In this document: positions 47,201 through 57,600 of the stretch, one piece after another | Layout of the letters: each line of letters opens with the position of its first letter | Numbering within the stretch: position 1 is the first letter of the stretch | NCBI GenBank assembly: GCA_964247055.1 | Contig: OZ176050.1 | Span: 4,154,001-4,218,000, forward strand | From: Paragordius varius | Taxonomy: Eukaryota > Nematomorpha | DNA: 64,000 bases | Direction of reading: 5' to 3' | Notes under the pieces: model-generated | Seen by the model: the letters and a program-made list of their open reading frames with translations, nothing else | Told to the model about the DNA's origin: nothing | Databases searched by the model: none | Program-made: the position numbers and the translations under genes

Positions 47201-50200
47201 TATATATATAAAATAAAACAAATTTCAGTTAGTTGTAAATAAGGGCATATTTGATTCAATAATATAAATTTTTCTAAAAAAATCAAAATAAAACCATTAT
47301 TAGTTGATGAGGTAAAATCCACATTTTTATTAATATGGCAGTTACTATTGTTTTTTGTGTGGAATAAAGCAGCATGTTGGAATGTTAATTGACACAATTC
47401 AAGCGCAATATATATGACAGTTTGTGGTCCTGTCCCCATAATTTCAGCCGCGTAATATCTATATAGTAGATGGTAATAAAAATTACTATATCGACTGGGG
47501 TTATAAAATAAAGTAATTTAAACTTTTAACAGTGGACCACCTCATAATAACCCCTGGTTTAGGAATATACTTGGATAATTATATGTGAATAGTACTTTTT
47601 AATTAATTAAATTCGTATTTTTTAATATTTTTTTATATATATAATATGAAAAAAATTAATAAATAACATAAAACTTTACCAACTATTATATTAATATATT
47701 ACATTTAACCTATATGATATTTAGCATACACGAATGAGTTTATAAGCAATTAATAGCTAGGACTATAAGAGATTTACAATGTATTTTCCAAAATTGTTAG
47801 AAGGAAATTTTAAGGAGGCCAACAAATAACTGTATTACATATTTTCTATCACTTTTGACGAATATTATTTAACAAGATCAAAACCAAAATTTAGATAATA
47901 TTCCTACCTGATAACATTTTCATGCCTATCCGTTTTTATCATGTTAGCGATCTCACGATGGGCCATAAGTGTAAAAGTTTCAGGAAAATGTGGATGCATA
48001 CAACTAATTCGCTTAACTGCAATCGACCGTTTGTTTTCATAGGTACCCCTTTAATGGAGTTGGAAAAAAATATAAAAAAATAAATGCGATAATATGTTCG
48101 TTATATAATGATATTAAAATTATTCAATACAACTTTTCAATCAACAAGCTATATAATACTCATATTTAAATGGTAATAAATCAATATTTCTAAAAAATGT
48201 TTTAAGAAAAGATGGGTGAATATAGATTTACCTATAAATAACATATCTCTATTCAGTTCTTATATAGTTTTTTCAATGGTTCCGGTAGTTCCATCGTTTT
48301 TTTTGGTAAATGGTTAATATAATTTTGGTTTCATTTAAAACTTCAATGTTTTTGATTATCATTTATAATTCACATAAAAATGAAAGTTAACATTGACAGA
48401 TATTAACAGTTAGTTTTTGTCGGAACCGCAGTTCTAATTTTAAGATCCGTTCCAAAAAAAGTCAATCAATCCAGTCTTAGTCTCTGATATTATCCATTAT
48501 ATATTAATTACATATACCTAAAGACCACGGTTCCCATAGAACCGTAACCGAGTATGTTAGTTGTATCACATTCAATTTTCCCAATACAAACGATTGAATG
48601 CCGCCCATGAGCATTTTGATTGAGATATTGCGATTTAGTTTTGTCGTCCATACCATTTATATGCGCTCGAAATATGCCAAACGGAATAATATTCTTTAAA
48701 ATCGGAGCAAATAATTTGATAACTAACCGCCTCCGTTGTTGAGAAAACACAAAGACCTTAAAAAGACATATTTTATAATGAATCAAAATAATGTCAGCTA
48801 TATTATCAAATCAATCTAGATGTTAAATTCGTTTTCAATATTTAAACATAACTCACACATTATATAGAAAACGCAAAAACCAGTTATAACTAATTGTAAA
48901 CTCTTTTTTTTATTTGAAGACATATTAAATATAATTGATTTCTAGTCAAATTTAAACATTTTTTACAATCAATATAGTAAAATCAAATGTTCATACTATA
49001 AAGAGCGGTAAAAATAGCCCTATCCCGCACGTAGCTATAGCAAGTATGATGAACCGATTGAGGGTGAAATGTCGATTCTTTTGTCGCAGAATATACTTGA
49101 TTGGGGTGTATTGTTGCAAAAATATTTGACCAGAATTATTTGTTCCTAGCATCCAGAGTGCCGGTTCATACATTAAAGAAACGTTATTTTGAACGTTTTT
49201 GTTGTTTGCACTATTCTTGGTCGATAATAAATCACCCGTTAAAGAAGTTAATTGTGGTCGATGATCCCTGTTTGCTACCAATATGTTTTGTGTATCAGCA
49301 GGAGGTTCGGCGGCTCGTATGCTTTCAACAAATTTTTGGCCTAAATGTGCAGCGAAATGAAATGAAGGTAATGATGGTAAAAGGGTCGTAGTGTAAGTCA
49401 GAATAGGATAAAGCCATACATCACGTGCCGAAACAATTTCAATCGGAAACAGGAAAAAGAAACCAGGTATTGGACTTATAAATGAACTCTGTGGACTTGT
49501 AGTAATATCAAGTAGATCTGGTTCTTTCAGCTGTTGTGGGTCGGTAAAATTGGAGTTTCCAAAAGTAGAATCAACAGGATAGGTTATGTTAAATTTAAAA
49601 AGGTTTGACAGCGCTGAGATATTGGATCGAATATTTGTTTTTATGATTTCGTCTTCGTCTGTATAAGGTGCTTGAGTAGTATGGTTAGGTACTCCCGATA
49701 AATCTTCAATAAGTCTGTTGTGATGAAACATCCGGGTATTACTTTTGTTTTGACCATTCATTGCCGTAAACTGATGGCTTACGAGTTGTTCACTTCGATT
49801 ATGTGATATTAGACAGGGAATGGCAAATGGGTAATTAAACAAACATTTTGATACATTTTTCGAAGTGTCGCCACCCTTATCATTATTGACTGGTTGACGT
49901 GAAAAATTAGCTTTTTTGTATTTGTGCTGGTAATCAAAAGTCTCATCCAATACATCTGAAAAGGAATGTTGTGTTTCATGATCCAACAAACTGTTGTAAA
50001 AAGGACTTAAAAACAGCGCAGGAACCGGATTAGGATCCCAACGCCAATTAAAGTGCTTTCTATGTTTCTTGGCGACCCGCAAATCATAATCCATGGCTTT
50101 TTTACTTTTATTTACGTTTTTATACATTTCATCTGGAACTTCTCCAAATGGTATAACAATGTCATCAGTAACATTCAAAAAATCATCCGTTATGGCTGAA

Positions 50201-51618
50201 ACAAAACGGAGAGGATGTATTTCCTTAACAGCCAAAAGTTTAGTCTTTTCAGACGCTGAAGAATCACAAAATTCGTGATTTTTAATCTGTGAATTCTTGT
50301 TATCATGAAAATGGGTGGTGGAAGTAGTGCCGCTCGCTATAAAAGCAAAAATGATTGGCGACTTAAAATCTTTGACCCAATTTATGTGCGCTAAACATTA
50401 AAAATTGAAAAGAAAATTTATTAAAATGACATTTTGGAATCTATCAAACATTTAAAGTTAAAAAGTAATAGGTACAGGTACTAAAACACCCCTTACATAA
50501 AACGTATATCCAAATTTTTATATCAAAAACAGCCGTTATAAGCTCATGCTGATTATCATAACTTCTCAGACAAGTGTTAGTATGTAAGATAAAACCATTA
50601 AAAGTTACGTTTACCTTTTTAAATACCAACTGGTATATGTTTTATTTTAAAATGAATTTATTAAGGTTAAGATGCGAATATTAACCATGTATTTTAGTCA
50701 AAATTGCGGTAACTTTATTAAAATTACTTAAGTATTTAATAAACTAAATTTAATCCATAAAAACAATAGCTTAACTTACCATTTTTGTGCAAAGATATAA
50801 ATTTTCCATTCGTGCCGTCGGCAATGTAGGTATCATTTTGTTCGGCCATATAGTATGTGGATGATTGATAAAAAGGCCCTGTCAGATCCTCATTTTCTGG
50901 AAACTCTGCAGGTTCCCGGAAAAGAGCCAATGCCTTTTCATCACCAATATTATCTATTTCCGTATCCAAATCATGACTCCTTTTGGCGGCGGAAAATTTA
51001 TTAACATTCAAATCATAAACATTGTAGGTTATGTTCCACAAAGGTGTCATACTCCTTGAATCATATGCCGTTAAACGATATTCTAACATATATAAATGAT
51101 ATTTACCAGACTGAAATAAGTTTATTATCGTAGGTTTTGGACTAACAAACAGTTTATCAAATAGTAAATTAGATTGTCCGGTTTCCGCATCAATTTTATA
51201 GACATAATCTTTTTTCTCACCTTAAACATTATAACAAAATGTTGTTACCTATATAAATGACTCCAGTTTTGGTTCGAAGCGGAGATATTTGCACAAGTTC
51301 TGGAATGGTAAATGGCATTACTTTCAATTTATATAAAGATGATATATTAACATATAGCGTTCCATCTCGAGGGTTTGGGTATATTTTACTTAAAAATTTA
51401 TATTATTAAAATTACAAGCTTTTCTCCGATGCCCATATTTGTGTCACAGGCAGAAAATTTGTTTTCCAAATAATATGACCAGTTGTACGATTAACGCACA
51501 ATAAATCACCATCCAAATTCATGACATACAAAACTCCGGATATGATTTTACATAACTGAATCAACTATAAATTTACAAAATGAAGTTTTACTAATAATAA
51601 CAGGCAACAAAATTTCAT
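41228..51618 (-). CDS. ERN1: IRE1, ER-stress sensor kinase/endoribonuclease (1433 aa, 18 exons)
   Basis: Exons (5' to 3'): 51592-51618, 51416-51564, 51249-51388, 50780-51220, 48997-50336, 48518-48756, 47908-48048, 47295-47458, 46952-47071, 46460-46627, 45825-46172, 45366-45494, 43653-43804, 42877-43057, 42380-42507, 42098-42225, 41882-41993, 41228-41422; summed length divides by three. Order: signal peptide (MKFCCLLLL...), luminal sensor ([24 protein letters not shown]), one TM ([15 protein letters not shown]), kinase with Gly loop (LGYGSMGTV), [17 protein letters not shown] and [12 protein letters not shown], then the KEN RNase with [20 protein letters not shown] and [17 protein letters not shown]. 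The RNase catalytic RNKKHHY block is intact. On unfolded-protein stress it splices XBP1-type mRNA. It is longer than human IRE1 (977 aa) through Asn/Ser-rich inserts. Introns 1-3 are 27, 27 and 28 nt. Confidence 0.95.
44230..45269 (+). repeat. CACTA-ended ~1.1 kb DNA-transposon family, copy in IRE1 intron 12
   Basis: The right end, reverse-complemented, reads CACTATACAACAAATTT; the left end (AACTAAACAGC, then CTGCCACTCGAG) is a decayed version. Ordered blocks match the inverse of 52101-53217 over the full length. A 75-codon open frame at 44350-44577 belongs to the repeat and has no transposase similarity. Confidence 0.7.
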
Positions 51619-51704
51619 TTCCTTTTTCGAAACGCTTTAACCCATATTGTAAATATTGCAAACACAGCAGATATATAAATGAATGAGTGACGTTATTTAA
51701 ATTT
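51619..51704. promoter_or_regulatory. 86-bp head-to-head promoter region of IRE1 and acid phosphatase, with a TGACGT core
   Basis: The IRE1 and acid phosphatase start codons face away from each other across 86 bp. TGACGTTA lies at 51688-51695; TGACGT is the core bound by CREB/ATF and by the stress bZIP factors ATF6 and XBP1. Function is inferred. The site is close enough to the phosphatase ATG to be in its 5' UTR. Confidence 0.45.
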
Positions 51705-54602
51705 ATGATCAGTTCGGTTACTTTATTTTGGATTGTTGCTAGATTAATTGTTTCATATAGTTCTCAGGATTTAAAGCTTGCAACCACATTTTTGGTAAAA
51801 TTTTATTACCTTTATTCAACCCTTTTTGCATTTTATAAAATACGTATTTTTTAGATATACCGTCATGGTGATAGGAGTCCAGTTTGGTTCTATCCAACGG
51901 ACATGCACAAAGATTATTGGCCAAGTGGTCTTGGACAATTGACTAAAGTAAAAAAAAATTGGTTTTCCTATGTGTTTCGTAAATATTTATTCTTATTTTA
52001 GAATAATAAACTATAATAAAATTTATTCTTAGATCCTCTTTTAAAAAACGATTTTGTTTTAATTTGTCATAATTGAAATAAATACAAAAAATATTGATAT
52101 CACTAGACAACAATTTAACTTTTTTTAACTGCCATTCTTGTAAATTTAAAATTTATTTTATTAAAGTACATAATTAGTATATCTGAAAAGAAAATTGGTC
52201 TAGCATGAAAGGATTTTTTTTATATTAGAGTTTATCGATAATTTTTGCCCCCGATTTAACATTAAACTTGAAATTTCGAATTAAAAGTTTTAGATATAAA
52301 GCCATGTATTTTATATCATTCGAAAGAGCGCAAAATACTGCATCTTTTAAATGATAGTAAGTCATTTAAATCAATAGGATGTAAAAGTTATTTGGATTTA
52401 AATGGTCGAAATTTTCAATCCTTAAATAAGTCAAGACTTTTCACAGACAAACTAATTTGAAAATCATATAAATTATTTTAATATAATTATTAGGGTTGTA
52501 TTAGTATTTAATTTGCAAAAAATGTTTGAAAAAGCTTTTGGTTTGCTTTTTTAATAAAAATTGTTATTATCATAAATATTTTACCTAGTGGATACTAAAA
52601 TGCATAGTTATAACTGTAAATTTTATACATAATGACTATAAAAGAACAAAAATACCTTAAACTTTGTTTTTATCTTTAAAATTTCGAAATTATCAGCCTC
52701 GTAAAGAAAATAAATTAATATTGATGATATGATAATTTTTAAAAAACAAAAAACTAAAAAATGGCTGTTTTGAGTGACATAAAAGCAATAAAAAAATGTT
52801 TAAATTAAAAAAACTTTCTTATGTTATCTTTTTTGGACATTCATCACCATCTAAACAAAGTTTGGGCTATTTTCATCCATTAGTTTTAAAAATATAATAA
52901 TTAAAAAAATGCTCTCGCTTCGCGCGTTTGTCGGTCTCTGTGTCCAATATTAACTGTCGATGTAATACATATTAGTATGCATTTTATAGATTTTTTAATA
53001 CTTCGAATGATATATTACAAATGGGCATTACTTGTATATTTTCAAAGAAAAACATTTTTTAGTAAAATTTTGATAAAGAGGGCGTTAATCAAAAAAATCA
53101 AATTATACAAAATTCTTCCAACGAGTTATAAATTTTATTTCAGATTTGCTGTTAAAAAGATACTAAATATCAGAAAATGCAAAAAACTCAAGTGGCAGAA
53201 AAATTTGTTGTCCAGTGTATTCTTTTAATATGAACTAAGCCTACCCATTTAAGAGGTTTTTTATTGTTTGTTTATTTAATTAGACATTTAATTCTTTTTC
53301 TTGGTGGTTTTTATTATGATTTTCAGATCTTGTTATATAATTCTAATATTTTTATGAATTTATATATGCTTAGTTGGGTATGCGACAAGAATATCAATTG
53401 GGAACTGAAATTCGTGCCAAATACATAAACACGTTGTCATTCCTCAATGAGAGTTATAGGCGAGAGGACATTTATATTCGGAGCACGGATGTTGACCGAA
53501 CTCTTATGAGTGCTCAATCTGTGTTAGCCGGTCTTTATCCCCCAAACGGTACTTTCCCCATCGATCAGTTATGGAATAAACATTTGAATTGGCAACCGAT
53601 CCCAGTTCATACGATACCCATAACGGAAGATTATGTAAGATGTGATATTAACCTTTTAATGAGACTTTTTACATTACCCATATAAACCGTTTTTTCAAAC
53701 TAGTTCTTACATAAGATCAATAATTTGTTTCACAAAACATTAATATCTAATATATATTTTCAGATTGACGACAAACATGTTTCTCATAAAATTTTGCTTT
53801 TAAAATATAAGGTTTGTTTTAGAATGAAATTGTGCGAATAAAATTATTGTTTTAATAGAAAAAATGTTACTTTTGAATAAAAAAACAGTGTATTTTTGAT
53901 TAAATTTTTTTAAAAAATAAATGGTATTTTTATAAATATTGTTACCTTAGATTTTAAATGACTTGGAGAGATAAAATGTTTTGATATAAATAAATTATAT
54001 TTTAAATGTTTTAGAAATCTATTAAATGAGATTTAATTGAAAAAAATCCTATTTTTTTTTACAACTGTTAACTTCATACATCCCACAAAATAACTAAATG
54101 GCTATTTTTGCCATAAATTTTATCAATATAAATTATATATCGACTTTAATATAATATGAGAATTCAAACCCCATTTTTTTTGAAATAGCCATGTTTTTTT
54201 CCATAATTCCGGGTATTGTATAAGATCAATACGAACATGTTATGGATTTCAAATTTAATTATAATATTAATTAACCCATTAATTATAAATGTCATATCCA
54301 AAAATCATTTATTAGTTGCTCAATGCTGGTGGATCTTGTCCCTTGTTCAAAAAAATGGAAAATAATATTTGGCGCAATGATCCGAACGCAACTCAGATAA
54401 ATCAAGATTTTAAGGTAAGTTAGGTCTTTAAATTATAATCATTTCATTGGTTTCACCAATGTTGTTTATGTTAAATTAGGGATAAATTTTTAAAGTTTAA
54501 TGAAAATTACTTTTATATTTTTGGAAATATTTTGTTTAATAAATTTCAAGACGTTTGTACTCATGAATGCATTCAAGATCATTCCGACTCAACTGTAGTT
54601 TC

Positions 54603-54640
<38 letters not shown>

Positions 54641-57600
54641 ATATTTGGTATAAATTATAAAACTTTTTTTCTATATTTTTCATATAGCAAATTTTCAAGA
54701 TGCTAGAGAATAAAACAGGTGTTCAGCCGTTTTCTCTGGGTTCATTGGATTATTTTGTTGATTCATTGATATGTCAGGTAATATTAAATTTAATAAAAAC
54801 AATTTTTAACCATTATAACATAAATTTATTTTCTATTAATAACAATCAATAATTATTTCATTAAACCGTCTTATTGAAAAAAATTATTTAAGTTTTTTCT
54901 AAATCATAATTTTCCCAAATATATTTTTTTGCATTAAAGGTTTCACACAATTTAACTTTACCGGATTGGTTAAACGCTTCCCTTATCAATGCAATGTTTT
55001 CACTTCATAATCTTCGTTTCCAACTCAATTATAAGTATGAGAAAATGCAGACTTTAGCTACTGGTAAAATAATTTACAAAAAAAATTTGTTAATTTTTTT
55101 TGTTTTAATGTAAATTAGTTATAAAAAATACTGCAATAATAAACAATGAAATAAGGCGTAAATCATAAATATAAAGTCAAACTTTACATAAAAAGTTGTT
55201 GATTAGAGAAACTTGTCGGTAATTTTAAATTAGGAATATTTTTGGTTTTTTAATGAATATTTGACACCTTTAAATGAGTTTACTATTTTTAAAAATATTT
55301 ATATTTAACCCTTATGATTTAAATTTTAAGAGCATTGATTTTTTTTCTATATAATTTTATTTTTTAGGTTCATTATTGAAAGATATGTTTACTGTTATGA
55401 ATTATAAGGAGGAACAATATGCATTATATGGTCAGGATCAGGAAACTCATTCTCAAATTAATCGCTCAGATATTGATTTTAGAGCTGGAAAAACAGCTTT
55501 AAATTACACCTCACATAAATTTTTTATGTATTCTGCGGTATAGTCATGAATAATATTACGTTTTTTTTCTATATCAAATATATGTGTAAAATTTATTAAG
55601 AAAAATATATTAACATAAAAAGTAAAAAAGTTTAAGTAAAAAAATCTTTTAGCGTATTATAAAGTCATAATTTTTCCTAAAATATCTTATATGATTTTTC
55701 CTAAAATATAGATCTAAGGGTTTTTTTATTGTTGACTTTGTAATATAAACAAACTTTAATATTTAAAAAGTGTTAATTTTGAATGTTAACGTCTACGAAT
55801 CATCATATATAATTTGATATTTTAAAAGATAATATGTAAACACTAAAAGTTTTTAGAAAAGACAACCACTCTTTTTACACCTTATATTGATATAACCTGT
55901 CGTTTTGGGTTACGTATAGATGGAAAGAGTTTTACAGTATGCATTTTAATGTATGTTAAGTAATTTTTATTGCCTGCCAAATAACATAAATGGTTTATCA
56001 AAAGCGTAAAATACTGACCCACGAAATTATTTCGTAGTACACATATGAAAGAAGATTGACGTGAGAATTAACATAGGCTTTAATTTGATGGATATTTTGT
56101 AATGTTAAATTTTGAGAATATTATAGCAAATTATGTTAACATTTGTAATATTGTTGTTACGTATTTAGATGCGGAATTTTGTGGGTTTTTATCTTTGATA
56201 AATTAATAAATGTAAAATACGTATTTTAAGATTTTTAATGTTAATTATTCCTAAATTTAATAATAAATATTTTTCAAGATGCTAAATACGTGTATTAATG
56301 AATATTGGTATTATAATTTTATATAGTTGTTACTACCAATTAAAAAACACAGGTAAATATATATTTGTGAAAATTTAAGTAGATTTTAGATTTTTGTCTT
56401 TTATATTTTGGTTAATTATTAATAATTTTTAAGTATTTCAGACATTTTAATCAGGTAAAATTCGGTTTTTAAATTTAGTAAAATTTAATTTTTTTGTTTT
56501 TTTATGTAACATTGTTAATTGTAATCAATTACAACATATTTTGGACATTTTAATAAATACAGGTAAAAATTGCGGTTTTAAATAACTTTAGTAAAAATTT
56601 AGTTTTTTTTGTTTTTTTATGTTTTGCATTGTTAATTGTAATTAATTACTACATATTTTGGATATAATTAATACAGGTAAAAATTGCGGTTTTTAACAAA
56701 TTTAGTAAAAATAAGTCTTTTTTTGGTTTTTTAGGTTTTGTATTTTTAATTGTAATTAATTACTACATATTTCGGACATTATAATAAATACAGATAAAAT
56801 TGCGGTTGTTTATATATTTGGTATTATTTTATTTAACATTGTTAATCGTAATTAATTCCTACATATTTGGAAATTTTAATAATTACAGGTGAAAACGGTT
56901 TTTAACGAATTTCAAATTTAACATTTTTTGTATTTTGTATCATTGTTATTTAATTAATTACTAAATATTTTGGACATTTAAAAAACTGGTGTAAATTGCG
57001 GTTTTTAATAAATTAATATACAGGTAAAAATTACTATGACTTGCGGTTTTTTGAATTTTTTAAAATATTTTTTTTACATTGATAACTTATATAATAAATA
57101 TAGTTAACATATCTGAGTAGGTAAAAATGCATGTTACGGTTTTATGTTTGACATTTTATTTTCCAAATCAACTATTTATATTTTAACAAACACCTTATGT
57201 CACCAAAGATTGAAAATAAGATCAAGATATATAAAACATCTTTTAAAGTATCTGAATATCGCCAAATATAAATAAATTTATTTAAATTATAAATGTATAA
57301 TTATACAAAATATTCATATTATGTTTGAAATTAACATTCTTCTTATTGATATTAATACAGGTAATTTGTTTATATAAATGATGTACGATGCGGTGTGCGT
57401 TCATGATGATCATATAAATTGAAGAATAGTATAAGATGCAGATAATCCTGAAAATTTTAATCACCATCATTTTTTAGGTAGATTCTATCACCTAAAATAT
57501 AAGATAATTGATATATTAGAAAATTGATACCTGGATTAAATATTGGGAGAAACATTCATAGTTTGAAAGGGAACTCAAAAGGTTGACTTGGCTTTTTAAC

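Noticed and set aside
50780-51220. An intron inside IRE1 exon 4 suggested by a GTAAATAT donor
   Set aside because: Reading through keeps frame and gives the family-like [13 protein letters not shown], so no intron is needed.
51739-51924. Minus-strand open frame (60 codons) overlapping the IRE1-phosphatase gap
   Set aside because: The plus strand here encodes exons 1-2 of acid phosphatase, including RHGDRSP and [10 protein letters not shown]; the minus frame is its shadow.
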